Assembly: GCF_004022265.1 (NCBI RefSeq)
Contig: NZ_SAVB01000002.1
Coordinates: 62,001-126,000, forward strand
Origin: Paenirhodobacter ferrireducens
GTDB lineage: Bacteria > Pseudomonadota > Alphaproteobacteria > Rhodobacterales > Rhodobacteraceae
DNA: 64,000 bases
Reading direction: 5' to 3'
Part shown: positions 30,299 through 40,034 of the stretch, one piece after another
Numbering within the stretch: position 1 is the stretch's first letter
Layout of the letters: the number at the start of each line of letters is the position of its first letter
Program-made: the position numbers and the translations under genes
The notes under the pieces: generated by a model
What the model was told of the DNA's origin: nothing
The model's database searches: none
Seen by the model: only the letters and a program-made list of their open reading frames with translations

Positions 30299-31464
30299 GC
30301 GGCGAGGTGAAGAAGCCGAAGAAATCGGTGGCGCTCTCGGGCGTGGTGGCGGGCAATACCGCGCTGTGCTCGGTCGGCCAAAGCGGCAATGACCTGCATT
30401 ACCGCGGCTATGACATCCTCGATATCGCCGAGACCTGCGAGTACGAGGAAATCGCGCATCTGCTGATCCACGGCAGCCTGCCGACCGAGGCGGAGCTGAC
30501 CGCCTACAAGGCGAAGCTGCGCACGCTGCGCGGCCTGCCGCAGGCGGTGCGCGCGACGCTCGAGGCGATCCCGGCCGCCGCGCATCCGATGGATGTGCTG
30601 CGCTCGGGGGTCTCGGCGATGGGCTGCGCGCTGCCGGAGGCCGCCGATCACAACACGCCGGGCGCGCGCGACATCGTCGACCGGCTGATCGCGGCGCAGG
30701 GCTCGATGCTGCTCTACTGGTATCACTTCGCGCAGAACGGGCGGCGGATCGAGGTCGAGACGGAAGACGAGTCCATCGCCGGCCATTTCCTGCACCTGCT
30801 GCATGGTACCCCGCCCACGCCCGAGCATGTGCGGGCGATGCACACCACGCTGATCCTTTATGCCGAGCACGAGTTCAACGCCTCGACCTTCACCGCGCGC
30901 ACGATCGCGGGGACGGGGTCCGACGTCTATTCGGCGGTGGCGGGCGCCATCGGCGCGCTGCGCGGGCCGAAGCACGGCGGCGCGAACGAGGTCGCCTTCG
31001 AGATCCAGAAGCGCTACCCGAGCCCCGACGCGGCCGAGGCCGACATCCGCGCCCGCGTCGCGGCGAAGGAGGTGGTGATCGGCTTCGGTCACCCGGTCTA
31101 TACCGTGGCCGACCCGCGCAACGTCGTCATCAAGCGCGTCGCGCGCAAGCTGGCCGAAGAGGCCGGCTCGATGAAGATGTTCTCGGTTGCCGAACGGATC
31201 GAGCAGGTGATGTGGGACGCCAAGGCGATGTTCCCGAACCTCGACTGGTATTCGGCGGTCTCCTATCACCTGCTCGGCGTGCCGACGGCGATGTTCACGC
31301 CGATCTTCGTCATCGCCCGCACCGCAGGCTGGGGCGCGCATGTGGTCGAGCAGCGGCTCGACAACAAGATCATCCGCCCCTCGGCCAACTACACCGGCCC
31401 CGAGGACCGCAAGTTCCTGCCGATCGCGCAGCGCGGCGGCCTGCTGACCGCCTATCCGGAGTGA
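30295..31464 (+). CDS. prpC: 2-methylcitrate synthase PrpC, 389 aa
   Basis: A citrate-synthase fold enzyme condensing propionyl-CoA with oxaloacetate. It has the PrpC-like start ([20 protein letters not shown]), LHYRGYDI, active-site His regions [12 protein letters not shown] and [14 protein letters not shown], and the late catalytic Asp region. The gene context (prpD and prpB) separates it from ordinary citrate synthase. It is coupled to prpD by a 4-bp overlap, with prpB 4 bp downstream. Confidence 0.95.
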   Translation: MSGEVKKPKKSVALSGVVAGNTALCSVGQSGNDLHYRGYDILDIAETCEYEEIAHLLIHGSLPTEAELTAYKAKLRTLRGLPQAVRATLEAIPAAAHPMDVLRSGVSAMGCALPEAADHNTPGARDIVDRLIAAQGSMLLYWYHFAQNGRRIEVETEDESIAGHFLHLLHGTPPTPEHVRAMHTTLILYAEHEFNASTFTARTIAGTGSDVYSAVAGAIGALRGPKHGGANEVAFEIQKRYPSPDAAEADIRARVAAKEVVIGFGHPVYTVADPRNVVIKRVARKLAEEAGSMKMFSVAERIEQVMWDAKAMFPNLDWYSAVSYHLLGVPTAMFTPIFVIARTAGWGAHVVEQRLDNKIIRPSANYTGPEDRKFLPIAQRGGLLTAYPE

Positions 31465-31468
31465 GACC

Positions 31469-32383
31469 ATGCCCTATCTGATCGCAGACGACCTGCCCGG
31501 CGAGAGCGCCGGGCGCCGCTTCCGCCGTGCGCTGAACGAGCCCGGCATCCTGCGCCTGCCGGGCGCCCATAACGGCCAGGCGGCACTGCAGGCTAAGGCC
31601 GCGGGATTTGGCGCGCTCTATCTCTCGGGGGCGGCGATGACCGCCTCGATGGGGCTGCCCGACCTTGGCATTATCACCGTGGACGAGGTCGCCTTCTTCA
31701 TCCGCCAGATCGCGCGGGCCTCGGGCCTGCCGCTCCTGGTTGATGGCGACACCGGCTATGGCGAGGCGCTGAACGTCATGCATATGGTGCGCGTCTTCGA
31801 GGAGGCAGGCGCCGGCGCCGTGCATCTGGAAGATCAGCTCTTGCCGAAGAAATGCGGCCATCTGAACGACAAGAAGCTGGCCCCGGCGGCCGACATGGCG
31901 GCCAAGGTCGCGGCGGCGGCGCGGGCGGCGCGCGATCTCGTGGTCATCGCGCGCACCGATGCGGCAGCCTCCGAGGGGCTCGAAGGGGCGATCGCACGCG
32001 CGAAGCTTTACGTGGAGGCGGGGGCGGATGCGATCTTTCCCGAGGCGCTGACCTCGGTCGAGATGTTCCGCGAGGTCCGTGCTGCCCTGCCCGGGGTCCG
32101 GCTGCTCGCCAACATGACCGAGTTCGGCCGCACGCCCACGCTGAGCGCGGCCGAGTTCGAGGCGCTCGGCTATGACATGGTGATCTGGCCGGTCTCGTCG
32201 CTGCGGGTCGCGAACAGGGCACAGGAACGGCTTTATGCGGCGATCGCCCGTGACGGCGCGACCACCGCTATGATCCCCGAGATGCAGACCCGGCAAGAGC
32301 TGTACGACACCATCGGGCTCAATGCCTTCGAGGCGCTCGACCACAGCATCGCCGCCTCGGTCGCGCCCGACTGGAACGTCTGA
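31469..32383 (+). CDS. prpB: Methylisocitrate lyase PrpB, 304 aa
   Basis: Cleaves 2-methylisocitrate to pyruvate and succinate. It is a PEP mutase/isocitrate lyase superfamily barrel with the catalytic KKCGH loop at residues 127-131 (C129), the metal-binding DGDTGYG at ~92-98 and the TMIPEMQTRQELY-like C-terminal segment. It is the last gene of the operon and is followed by a convergent terminator. Confidence 0.95.
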   Translation: MPYLIADDLPGESAGRRFRRALNEPGILRLPGAHNGQAALQAKAAGFGALYLSGAAMTASMGLPDLGIITVDEVAFFIRQIARASGLPLLVDGDTGYGEALNVMHMVRVFEEAGAGAVHLEDQLLPKKCGHLNDKKLAPAADMAAKVAAAARAARDLVVIARTDAAASEGLEGAIARAKLYVEAGADAIFPEALTSVEMFREVRAALPGVRLLANMTEFGRTPTLSAAEFEALGYDMVIWPVSSLRVANRAQERLYAAIARDGATTAMIPEMQTRQELYDTIGLNAFEALDHSIAASVAPDWNV

Positions 32384-32404
32384 GCCCCGGCGCGGATGAC
32401 AGAC

Positions 32405-32433
32405 GGCAAGGCCCGCGCTGTGCGGACCTTGCC
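32405..32433. terminator. Convergent terminator between prpB and thiX
   Basis: Arms GGCAAGG (32405-32411) and CCTTGCC (32427-32433), with additional CCGC/GCGG pairing inside, form a strong hairpin in the 77-bp gap between two convergent operons. T runs are short. Confidence 0.6.
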
Positions 32434-32460
32434 CCGGCCCCGGGGGGAAGGGGCGCGCGC

Positions 32461-33204
32461 TCAGCCGAAGCGCGCAAGCCCGCGCCGCACCGCCAGGCTG
32501 ATGCCGGCATGGAAGGCGAGGGCGAGCGCCGTCACCACCACGAGCGCGGCAAAGCTGAGGTCGATCCGCATCCGGCCATTGGCATGGATCATCACCGCTC
32601 CGAGCCCTTCCGACCCGCCGACCCATTCACCGATCACCGCGCCGACCGGCGCATAGATCGCGGCGAGCTTCAGCCCGCTGCCGAGCAGCGGCAGCGCCAT
32701 CGGGATGCGCAGGTGCCACATCTCGCGCGCGGGACCGGCGCCCATCGTGCGGGCGAGGTCGCGGCAGACCGGCGAGGTGCGTTCGAGCCCGTCGAGGAAG
32801 GCCGAGGCCACCGGGAAGAAGCAGATCAGCGCCGTCACCACGATCTTCGGCGCCATGCCATAGCCAAGCCAAAGCGTCAGGACCGGCGCCAGTGCGAAGG
32901 TCGGGATCACCTGCGAGATCAGCAGCGCCGGTCGCAGCGTGGCGGCAAGCCGTGGCCAGGCCGCCATCGCGATGGCGAGCGTGGCGCCGCTGCCGGCCCC
33001 CAGCGCGAAGCCTGTCAGCACCTCGGCGAGGGTGCGCAGGGCGGCCCCGGTCAGCACCTCGCGCTGGGCGATCACCGCCGCGGCGACGGCGCCCGGCCCG
33101 GGCAGCAGGAAGGGCGGCAGGCCGGTGGCGAGGATCAGCCCTTGCCACAGCAGCACGAAGCCCGCTGCGATTGCGGGCGGCGCGAGAAACCGGGTCAGGC
33201 GCAT
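32461..33204 (-). CDS. thiX: ABC permease for thiamin pyrimidine precursor, ThiX-like, 247 aa
   Basis: An inner-membrane subunit of the SsuC/TauC/ThiX permease group. It has about six membrane segments and an EAA-type loop at MGAGPAREMWHLRIPMALP. It is the last gene of the TPP-riboswitch operon, and together with thiY (binding protein) and thiZ (ATPase) forms an importer for a hydroxymethylpyrimidine precursor, by family and context. The start at ATG 33204 overlaps thiZ by 10 bp; the longer frame is Pro/Arg rich and unlikely. Confidence 0.88.
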   Translation of the reverse strand: MRLTRFLAPPAIAAGFVLLWQGLILATGLPPFLLPGPGAVAAAVIAQREVLTGAALRTLAEVLTGFALGAGSGATLAIAMAAWPRLAATLRPALLISQVIPTFALAPVLTLWLGYGMAPKIVVTALICFFPVASAFLDGLERTSPVCRDLARTMGAGPAREMWHLRIPMALPLLGSGLKLAAIYAPVGAVIGEWVGGSEGLGAVMIHANGRMRIDLSFAALVVVTALALAFHAGISLAVRRGLARFG

Positions 33205-33908
33205 GCCGGAGCCTCCGTCAGCCGGGTCAGGAGCGCGCCCTGACAGGCAAGCACCGCCGGATCGGCGGGCGGGCGCGGGGCTGGGCATGCCGGGGCGACC
33301 TCCTCCGTCAGCCCGGTTTCCGTCATCAGGAAGATGCGATCGGCCAGCCGTGCGGCCTCGGCCGGGTCATGGGTGACGATCAGCACTGTCCGGCCGCGCA
33401 GCAGCTCGGCCGCAAGATCCTGCATCGCCAGCCGCATCCGCGCATCGAGCGCCGAGAACGGCTCGTCAAGCAGCACGAGCGCGCGGTCCTCCATCAGCGT
33501 GCGGGCCAGCGCCACGCGCTGCCGCTGCCCGCCCGAAAGCGCTGCCGGGGGTTTGTCGCCGTGATCCGCAAGGCCGGTACGCCGCAAGACCGCGGCGAGC
33601 CGGTCGCGGTCTGCCGCCTCGCCGCGCAGCCGCGCCCCGAGTGCTGCATTCTGCCGCGCCGTCAGCCACGGCAGCAGCGCCGGGTCCTGCGCCATCAGCG
33701 CGACCGGGGGGCGGTTCTCGACCCGCCCCTCGAAGGTGCCGCCGATCGGCAGGCCGGCGAGCAGCCGCAGCAGCGTCGATTTGCCGACGCCCGAGGGGCC
33801 GAGCAGCGCCGTCCAGCGCCCGGGCGCAAGCTCGAGCCGCAGCGGCGGGAAGAGCGTGCGCGCGCCCATCCGCACCGTGCCCGAAAGGAGAACCGGCGCG
33901 GCGGTCAT
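33195..33908 (-). CDS. thiZ: ABC ATPase for thiamin pyrimidine precursor, ThiZ-like, 237 aa
   Basis: Walker A GPSGVGKST (residues ~36-44), signature LSGGQRQR, Walker B LVLLDEPFSALD and the switch His in IVTHDPAEAA. The C-terminal ~40 residues are Pro/Ala rich. ATG 33908 overlaps the tenA stop by 4 bp (ATGA), which fixes the start against a 147-bp longer option. It powers the ThiXYZ importer. Confidence 0.9.
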   Translation of the reverse strand: MTAAPVLLSGTVRMGARTLFPPLRLELAPGRWTALLGPSGVGKSTLLRLLAGLPIGGTFEGRVENRPPVALMAQDPALLPWLTARQNAALGARLRGEAADRDRLAAVLRRTGLADHGDKPPAALSGGQRQRVALARTLMEDRALVLLDEPFSALDARMRLAMQDLAAELLRGRTVLIVTHDPAEAARLADRIFLMTETGLTEEVAPACPAPRPPADPAVLACQGALLTRLTEAPACA

Positions 33909-34594
33909 GCCCGTCCGAGGCCCCAGAACGCGGCCTCGAGCCGGGTCGCGGTGCCGAAGCGGGTGGCCAGCCCCCGCCAGCGCGGCACGCGCTCGGGGGC
34001 GGGGCCGAGGCGATCGGCCAGCGCGCGGTCGATCAGTGCGCCGGTGTCGCGGCACAGCTGCTGGTACTCCGCCCCGCCATAGGCCTCGATCCAGTCGCGA
34101 TAGGGGGTGTCACCGGCCTCGGCGAGGAGCCGCGCGCCGATCTCGCCATAGCCGAAGACGCAGGGCGCCAGCGCCGCCAGCAGGTCGAGGAAATCGCCCG
34201 AATAGCCCGCTTCGAGCACATAGCGGGTATAGGCGAGGTTCTCGGGCGCCTCCTCGGTTGCCTCGATCGCGGCGCGGTCGAGGCCAGCCTCGGCGCAGAT
34301 CCCAACATGCAGCGCCATCTCGGAATGCAGCAGCGCATGCACCGTCGTGCTGATCGCCCGCATTTCGGCAAGGCTCTCGGCCTTGACCACGGCCAGCGAC
34401 CAGGCACGGGCATAGTGGATCAGATAGAGATAGTCCTGCCGCAGATAGGTCAGGAAGGCGGCGCGCGGCAGCGTGCCGTCCCCCAGCCCCTCGACGAAGG
34501 GGTGACGGGTATAGGCGGCCCAGGGGGCGGGGCAGGAGGCGCGCCACAGCGCGAAGGACCGGCCGTAATCGGGGGGAGGCGCCGCCGGGGTCAT
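33905..34594 (-). CDS. tenA: Aminopyrimidine aminohydrolase TenA (cysteine class), 229 aa
   Basis: A helical TenA/THI-4 protein that hydrolyses aminopyrimidine breakdown products of thiamin to hydroxymethylpyrimidine. The catalytic cysteine is C145 in ALAPCVFGYGEIG, and LRQDYLYLIHYARAW and a late Glu (LEAAFW) match the TenA_C subclass. It sits between thiY and thiZ with 4-bp overlaps on both sides, so uptake and hydrolysis of degraded thiamin are coupled. This salvage reading follows from known TenA/ThiXYZ biology. Confidence 0.93.
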   Translation of the reverse strand: MTPAAPPPDYGRSFALWRASCPAPWAAYTRHPFVEGLGDGTLPRAAFLTYLRQDYLYLIHYARAWSLAVVKAESLAEMRAISTTVHALLHSEMALHVGICAEAGLDRAAIEATEEAPENLAYTRYVLEAGYSGDFLDLLAALAPCVFGYGEIGARLLAEAGDTPYRDWIEAYGGAEYQQLCRDTGALIDRALADRLGPAPERVPRWRGLATRFGTATRLEAAFWGLGRA

Positions 34595-35544
34595 TGCGGC
34601 GCCCCCGGGTCGAGCGCCAGCTGCGACACCGGCAGCACGCTGTCGATCAGCCCGGCGTCCTTCAGGAACATCTCGAAGCTGGCATAGCGGCCGTAATCGA
34701 GCGCCGCCGGACTGTGCGAGAAGCGCGGCAGGGTATCGGCCCAGGCCCGGGTGTTCAGCGCATCGGAAAGGTCCGGGGCGCTGGCAGAGAAGGCGGCAAA
34801 GGCCTCGGCGGGATGGTTCAGCATGTATTCCGTGCCGCGCTGCACCGCCGCCAGGAAGCGGCGGATGCGGTCGCGGTCGAGCGTCTTCGCATTGGCGACG
34901 AAGATCAACTCGTCATAGCCCGGCACGCCCGCCTCCTCGGGGTAGAAGCAGCGCCCCTCGGTGCCGGCAAGGCGCATCTGGGTCAGCTCGAAATTGCGAT
35001 AGGCCCCGATCACCGCATCGACCTGGCCGGTCAGCACGGCGGGGGTGAGCGACCAGTTCACATTCACCATCTCGACGTCGCTCAGGCTCAGCCCGGCCGC
35101 GTGTAGCATCATCGCGACCGTCGCCTCCTCGACCCCGGAGACCGAGTAGCCGATCTTGCGGCCCTTCAGGTCGGCAAGGCTCTGCACCGGGCCGTCGGCC
35201 TTGACCATCAGGCAGTTCAGCGGCGTCGCAATCAGCGTGCCGACCCGCCGCAGCGGCAGCCCCGCGTGCACCTGAAGGTGAAGTTGCGGCTGATAGCTGA
35301 TCGCCAGATCGGCCTTGCCGGCGGCAACGAGCTTCGGCGGGTCGGCCGGATCGGCCGGCGCGACGATCTCGACCTCGAGCCCCTCGTCGGCGAAGAAGCC
35401 CTTCTGCTGGGCGACGATGATCGGCGCATGGTCGGGGTTCACGAACCAGTCGAGGATCAGCGTCATCTTGTCCTGTGCGCAAGCGGGCGCAGCAAGGATC
35501 AGGCCGAGCGACAGGGCGGCGGCGAAACGGAAGGATGGCATCAT
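34591..35544 (-). CDS. thiY: Periplasmic binding protein for pyrimidine precursor, ThiY-like, 317 aa
   Basis: A signal peptide (hydrophobic stretch at residues ~8-20, cleavage near APACAQ) is followed by an NMT1/THI5-type fold: LILDWFVNPDHAPIIVAQQK, FFADEGLEVEIV and GRKIGYSVSGVEEAT. It captures N-formyl-aminopyrimidine or a related HMP precursor for ThiXZ by family and context. ATG 35544 forms an ATGA overlap with thiF and is preceded by AAGGAG; the second ATG three bases on is equally possible. Confidence 0.92.
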   Translation of the reverse strand: MMPSFRFAAALSLGLILAAPACAQDKMTLILDWFVNPDHAPIIVAQQKGFFADEGLEVEIVAPADPADPPKLVAAGKADLAISYQPQLHLQVHAGLPLRRVGTLIATPLNCLMVKADGPVQSLADLKGRKIGYSVSGVEEATVAMMLHAAGLSLSDVEMVNVNWSLTPAVLTGQVDAVIGAYRNFELTQMRLAGTEGRCFYPEEAGVPGYDELIFVANAKTLDRDRIRRFLAAVQRGTEYMLNHPAEAFAAFSASAPDLSDALNTRAWADTLPRFSHSPAALDYGRYASFEMFLKDAGLIDSVLPVSQLALDPGAPQ

Positions 35545-36524
35545 CTGTCTCCTTGGGGGGATGGATCGGCAAGCAGGGCGATCTCGCCCGGCCAATGCGG
35601 ACGGAGCCGGTCGGCGGCGCGCCAGGCGCGCAGGCCGGTGCGGCAGGCGAAGACGGCGCGCTGGCCCGGCGCGGGGCACGGGCCGTCCGGGCCGAAATCC
35701 TCGACCCGCTGGCGGCGGGCGAAGGCGGCGACGGGGCGGGGGGCCTCGTCGGGATCGCGCAGCTCGATCAGGAAATCGCTTTCGCGCAGCTGCTGCGGCG
35801 CGATGAAGCGGTGCGGCGGGCTGTCCGGCTCGGCGGCGGCGTCGAAGCGGAAGGCGGTGCTGTGGAAGCGGTGCAGATCGTGGCGCAGGAAAAGCCCGAG
35901 CGGCGAGGGGGAGAGGCGCAGCAACACCGCGAGCGCCATCTGCGCCTGAAGCGCGCCGAGCATCCCCACCACCGGGCCGAGCACACCGGCGCTGGCGCAG
36001 GTGGCAAGGCTCTCGGGCAGGTCGGGAAACAGCGCCCGCAGGCTCGGCGCGCCGCCGCAAAAGCCGCCGACATAGCCCGCAAGCCCGAGCGCGGAGGCCG
36101 AGATCAGCGGCCGGCCCGCAGCCAGGCAGCAATCCGACAGGGTATAGCTTGCGGCGAAACTGTCGGCGCAATCGAGCACCAGATCCGCCGCGCCGACCAG
36201 CCCGGGTGCGGTTGCGGGATCGAGCCAGCCGCACAGCGGCACGACCTCGGTTGCCGGGTTCAGCGCGCGCGCGACGGCAGCGGCGGCCTCGGCCTTGGGG
36301 GTGCCGAGGAAGGGGCCGTAGATCGGCTGGCGGTGGAGGTTTGTTTCCTCCACCCGGTCGGGGTCGATCAGGGTGATCCGGCCGAGGCCCGCGCCGACGA
36401 GATATTGCACCACCGGCACGCCGAGCCCGCCCGCACCGACCACCAGCACCTGCGCCGCGGCGAGCCGCGCCTGCCCGGCGATGCCGACCTCGGGCAGGCG
36501 GATCTGCCGGGCGTAGCGGTTCAT
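35541..36524 (-). CDS. thiF: ThiS adenylyltransferase ThiF with C-terminal rhodanese-like tail, 327 aa
   Basis: An E1-like enzyme that adenylates the C-terminus of ThiS. It has a GAGGLG nucleotide loop (residues ~31-36), DPDRVEETNLHRQ, DCADSF, and the reactive-cysteine region ATCASAGVLGPVVGMLGALQ. The last ~60 residues (AVFACRTGLRAWRAADRLR) look like a short rhodanese-type segment with a Cys loop, possibly a built-in sulfur relay. The classical CxxC zinc pairs of ThiF are not evident. It overlaps thiE and thiY by 4 bp. Confidence 0.88.
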   Translation of the reverse strand: MNRYARQIRLPEVGIAGQARLAAAQVLVVGAGGLGVPVVQYLVGAGLGRITLIDPDRVEETNLHRQPIYGPFLGTPKAEAAAAVARALNPATEVVPLCGWLDPATAPGLVGAADLVLDCADSFAASYTLSDCCLAAGRPLISASALGLAGYVGGFCGGAPSLRALFPDLPESLATCASAGVLGPVVGMLGALQAQMALAVLLRLSPSPLGLFLRHDLHRFHSTAFRFDAAAEPDSPPHRFIAPQQLRESDFLIELRDPDEAPRPVAAFARRQRVEDFGPDGPCPAPGQRAVFACRTGLRAWRAADRLRPHWPGEIALLADPSPQGDR

Positions 36525-37129
36525 GCCGTCCCCCGCAGCCAGTCGCGCAGCCGCGCCTCGGGATCGGCGTCGAGGGTGATGTCGGTCACCACCGAGACCA
36601 CATCGGCGCCGGCGGCGAAGGCTTCAGGCGCGCGCGCGACGCTCAGCCCGCCGATCGCGACAAGCGGGATCTCCCCGATCCGCGCCTTCCACTCGCTCAG
36701 CTTCCCGACGCCCTGGCGGTGCCATTTCATCTGCTTCAGCCGCGTCGGCCAGATCGGCCCGAGCGCGACATAGTCGGGGGCGAAGGACAGGGCGCGGGCG
36801 AGCTCTGCCTCGTCATGGGTCGACAGGCCGAGCTTCAGCCCCGCGCCGCGGATCGCGGCGAGATCGGCGCTGTCCAGATCCTCCTGGCCGAGGTGGAGCC
36901 AGTCGCAGCCCTCCTCGATCGCGATCCGCCAATGGTCGTTGACGACGAGGATCGCGCCGGCGTCGCGGCACAGGTCGCGGGCGCGGCGGATCTCGGCGCG
37001 GGTCTCGCCCGGGCTGCGGTCCTTGACGCGCAACTGCACCAGCTTCACGCCCAAGGGCAGCATCCGGGCGAGCCAGTCGGCGCTTTCGAAGATCGGATAG
37101 AACCGCGGCAGTTTTCCGGTCCGGGTCAT
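36521..37129 (-). CDS. thiE: Thiamin-phosphate synthase ThiE, 202 aa
   Basis: Joins hydroxymethylpyrimidine diphosphate to thiazole phosphate. It is a TIM barrel with [37 protein letters not shown] and the phosphate-binding GGLS segment near [14 protein letters not shown]. The protein is slightly divergent: the common GPIFPTxTK appears as [10 protein letters not shown]. It is coupled to thiG upstream and thiF downstream by ATGA overlaps. Confidence 0.92.
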   Translation of the reverse strand: MTRTGKLPRFYPIFESADWLARMLPLGVKLVQLRVKDRSPGETRAEIRRARDLCRDAGAILVVNDHWRIAIEEGCDWLHLGQEDLDSADLAAIRGAGLKLGLSTHDEAELARALSFAPDYVALGPIWPTRLKQMKWHRQGVGKLSEWKARIGEIPLVAIGGLSVARAPEAFAAGADVVSVVTDITLDADPEARLRDWLRGTA

Positions 37130-37890
37130 GCGAGGAAGGCCTTTCCGATGACGGGGGTGGAGGGGGCGGCCATGTCACGCGGCTCCATCGGATCGGCGCG
37201 GCAGGCGGCACGGCCGGCCTCGACCGCCAGCGCCATCGCCCGCGCCATGGCCACGGGATCGCCGGCCTTCGCCACCGCGGTGTTCAGCAACACGGCGTCA
37301 AAGCCGAGTTCCATCGCCTGCGCGGCATGGGAGGGCAGGCCGATCCCGGCGTCGACGACGAGCGGCACCTCGGGGAAATGCGCCCGCAGCGCCCGCAGCC
37401 CCCAGAGGTTGTTGAGCCCGCGCCCCGAGCCGATCGGCGCGCCCCAGGGCATCAGCACCGCGCAGCCGGCATCGAGCAGCCGGCCGCAGACGGTCAGATC
37501 CTCGGTGCAATAGGGGAAGACCTCGAAGCCCTCGTCGGTCAGGATCCGCGCCGCCTCGAGCAGCGCGAAGACATCGGGCTGCAGCGTGTCGGTGTGGCCG
37601 ATGACCTCGAGCTTGATCCAGCGCGTGTCGAAGAGCTCGCGCGCCATATGGGCGGTGGTGACCGCCTCCTTCACTGTGTGGCAGCCGGCGGTATTGGGCA
37701 GCAGGCGGGCGCCGAGCCCGGCGACCAGCGCCCAGAAATCCTGCCCGCCGCCCTGTTCGCGGCGCAGCGACACGGTGGCGATCCCCGCCCGGGAGGCGCG
37801 GAACGCCTCGGCGAGGATCGCGGGAGAGGGGTATTGCGCGGTGCCGAGCAGCAGCGCGCTCTCGACCTCGGTTCCGTAGAAGACCGGCAT
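37126..37890 (-). CDS. thiG: Thiazole synthase ThiG, 254 aa
   Basis: Forms the thiazole ring from deoxyxylulose phosphate, a glycine imine and ThiS thiocarboxylate. It shows [15 protein letters not shown], the Schiff-base lysine in [16 protein letters not shown], and the phosphate loops [10 protein letters not shown] and [21 protein letters not shown] 37890 gives the normal length; the longer frame runs through thiS in another register. It starts one base after the thiS stop. Confidence 0.96.
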   Translation of the reverse strand: MPVFYGTEVESALLLGTAQYPSPAILAEAFRASRAGIATVSLRREQGGGQDFWALVAGLGARLLPNTAGCHTVKEAVTTAHMARELFDTRWIKLEVIGHTDTLQPDVFALLEAARILTDEGFEVFPYCTEDLTVCGRLLDAGCAVLMPWGAPIGSGRGLNNLWGLRALRAHFPEVPLVVDAGIGLPSHAAQAMELGFDAVLLNTAVAKAGDPVAMARAMALAVEAGRAACRADPMEPRDMAAPSTPVIGKAFLA

Positions 37891-37891
37891 C

Positions 37892-38086
37892 TCAGCCCCC
37901 CTGCATCGGCGCGACGACCTCGATCTGGTCGCCCTCCGCCAGCGTGGTCGTGGCGCGCCGTGCGGCGGGCACGAAATCGCCGTTGCGGGCGGTGGCAACC
38001 TTGCCGCCAAGGCCCTGTTCGTCGAGCAGCGCGGCAAGCGTGGCGGCGCGGGTCTGCCGCGGCCTGCCGTTCAGCGTGATGTTCAT
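37892..38086 (-). CDS. thiS: Sulfur carrier protein ThiS, 64 aa
   Basis: A ubiquitin-like small protein beginning [20 protein letters not shown] and ending in the diglycine required for thiocarboxylation (VVAPMQGG). Its length and position between thiO and thiG are standard. The ATG overlaps the thiO stop by 4 bp. Confidence 0.95.
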   Translation of the reverse strand: MNITLNGRPRQTRAATLAALLDEQGLGGKVATARNGDFVPAARRATTTLAEGDQIEVVAPMQGG

Positions 38087-39063
38087 TGCGAAACCTCGTC
38101 CATGAACTCGGGAAGAATGCCGGTTTCCAGATGATCGGCGGCCATTGTGGCGACCGCGGGCGAGAGCAGGAAACCGTGACGATAAAGCCCGTTGGCGAAC
38201 AGCGTCGCGCCGCGGCGCCGCAATCTGGGCAGGTTGTCGGGGAAAGCCGGGCGGGCGTCGGCGCCGGTTTCCAGCACCTCGGCCTCGCCGAAGGCCGGAT
38301 GCAGTGCATAGGCGGCCGACAGCAGCTCGAGCAGCGAGCGGGCGGTGACGACGCCACGCCGGTCGCTCTCGATCATCGTTGCGCCGAGCATGAAGATACC
38401 GTCGCCGCGCGGCACGACATAAAGCGGGATGCGCGGATGCAGCAGCCGCACCGGGCGGGAGAGCGACACCTCGGGGCAGCGCAGCACCAGCATCTCGCCG
38501 CGCACGCCGCGCAGGTCGGGCAGGGCGTCGCGCGCCGCAAGGCCGCGGGCGTCGATGCTCAGCTCCGGCGTGGGGGCGGGCGGTGTGAGGTGGAAGGCGA
38601 CGCCGCGCGCCGCAAGCCGGCGGCGCAGCTCGCTCAGCGCGGTGCGCGGCGACAGATGGGCCTCGTCGGGATAGAAAAGGCCGGCGGTGAAGCGACCGCC
38701 CAGGTCGGGCTCGAGTGCGGCGATCGCGGCTCCATCCACCGCCTGATGCCCGCGCGAGCGGCGGGCGAAGCGGGTCAGCTCGCCGCGGTCGCGCGACAGC
38801 GTCAGCACCAGCGTGCCGGTGTGGCTGACGCAGCCGGTGTGGCGGTGCCACCAGTCGATCGCGGCGAGGCCATGGCGCTCCACCGGCTCCTCGGCCGATT
38901 CCCGCTCGCAATAGGGGGCGAGCATGCCGCCCGCCCACCAGGAACAGGCATGCGGGCCGGGCGCGGGCTGCGGGTCGACCAGCTCGACCGCATGTCCGCG
39001 CGCACTGAGTTCGGTCGCGATCGCGAGCCCCATGACCCCGGCGCCGAGAATACGAATTGTCAT
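38083..39063 (-). CDS. thiO: Glycine oxidase ThiO, 326 aa
   Basis: A flavin-dependent oxidase giving the glycine imine for ThiG. It has an N-terminal FAD loop [20 protein letters not shown], the [12 protein letters not shown] segment and the C-terminal [16 protein letters not shown] motif typical of ThiO. ATG 39063 overlaps the thiD stop by 4 bp and was preferred over an upstream GTG. Use of ThiO rather than ThiH implies aerobic thiazole synthesis. Confidence 0.94.
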   Translation of the reverse strand: MTIRILGAGVMGLAIATELSARGHAVELVDPQPAPGPHACSWWAGGMLAPYCERESAEEPVERHGLAAIDWWHRHTGCVSHTGTLVLTLSRDRGELTRFARRSRGHQAVDGAAIAALEPDLGGRFTAGLFYPDEAHLSPRTALSELRRRLAARGVAFHLTPPAPTPELSIDARGLAARDALPDLRGVRGEMLVLRCPEVSLSRPVRLLHPRIPLYVVPRGDGIFMLGATMIESDRRGVVTARSLLELLSAAYALHPAFGEAEVLETGADARPAFPDNLPRLRRRGATLFANGLYRHGFLLSPAVATMAADHLETGILPEFMDEVSQ

Positions 39064-39857
39064 GCCTGCCACCATTCGTGGAAGTGATGCACCGGGCCGT
39101 GGCCGGAGCCGACCTGCAGCCGGTCCGCGGCGGCGATGGCGCTGTGCAGCCAGCGATGCGCGCGGGCGACCGCCTCGGGCACGGCCAGCCCCAGTGCCAT
39201 CCCCGCGGCGATCGCGGCCGAGAGCGAGCAGCCGGTGCCATGGGTGTTGCGGGTGGCGATCCGCGGCGCGCTCAGCAGGTGACGCTCCGGCCCGAGCAGC
39301 AGATCGGCACAGGTGGGGCCGTCGGCATGGCCGCCCTTCATCAGCACCCAGCCGGGCCCGAGTGCGCCAAGGGCGCGCCCCTGCGCTTCGCGGATCACGA
39401 GATCGGGGGCTGGGGCGGTGCCCAGCAGCTCGGCCGCTTCGGGCAGGTTCGGGGTGAGCACGGTGGCGAGCGGCAGAAGCTCGCTCCGCAGTGCCGCGAT
39501 CGCGTCGGCCGCCAGCAGCCGGTCACCGGATTTCGCCACCATCACCGGGTCGACCACCACGGCAAGGTCGCGCCCGCGCAGCCCCTCGGCGACGGTGCGG
39601 ATCAGCTGCGGATCGCCGAGCATGCCGATCTTCACCGCGCGCACCTCGAGATCGTCGAAGACCGCGGCGATCTGCGCGCGCACGAGTTCGGGCGAGAGCG
39701 GTTCGACCGCGGTGACGGCGCGGGTGTTCTGCGCGGTGATCGCGGTCAGCACGCTCGCGCCATAGACGCCAAGGGCCGAAAAGGCCTTCAGATCAGCCTG
39801 GATCCCGGCGCCGCCGCCGCTGTCGGACCCTGCGATGGTCAATGCGATAGCCGTCAT
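39060..39857 (-). CDS. thiD: Hydroxymethylpyrimidine (phosphate) kinase ThiD, 265 aa
   Basis: Phosphorylates HMP twice to HMP diphosphate. The ribokinase-like fold has [19 protein letters not shown] at the start, [15 protein letters not shown] in the middle and the anion-hole motif [19 protein letters not shown] 39857 has GGGGAGG two bases upstream. It is the first gene after the TPP riboswitch. No thiC is in the operon, so HMP comes from elsewhere or from ThiXYZ/TenA salvage. Confidence 0.95.
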   Translation of the reverse strand: MTAIALTIAGSDSGGGAGIQADLKAFSALGVYGASVLTAITAQNTRAVTAVEPLSPELVRAQIAAVFDDLEVRAVKIGMLGDPQLIRTVAEGLRGRDLAVVVDPVMVAKSGDRLLAADAIAALRSELLPLATVLTPNLPEAAELLGTAPAPDLVIREAQGRALGALGPGWVLMKGGHADGPTCADLLLGPERHLLSAPRIATRNTHGTGCSLSAAIAAGMALGLAVPEAVARAHRWLHSAIAAADRLQVGSGHGPVHHFHEWWQA

Positions 39858-39932
39858 GGCCTCCCCCCAAGATGCCCGACGGACGGATAAGGGGGGCACG
39901 CGCGCGGCCAGATCCGGCCGTCACGCTGTCAG

Positions 39933-40020
39933 CTACCCGTTCCCTCCGCCGGTATGAACCGGATCAGGTTCGATGGGTTAGCTTTCGCCTCTCAGCCCCG
40001 GTTGCCCGGCGCACCCCAAC
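39933..40020 (-). ncRNA. TPP (THI-box) riboswitch upstream of thiD
   Basis: On the minus strand it has the conserved blocks GGGGTGC, GGGGCTGAGAGG, AACCCATCGAACCTGATC and GGTTCATACCGGCGGAGGGA, in the canonical order. It ends 76 bp before the thiD ATG. It should repress the ten-gene thi operon when thiamin diphosphate is plentiful. Confidence 0.96.
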
Positions 40021-40034
40021 GAGTAAGTGCAAGT

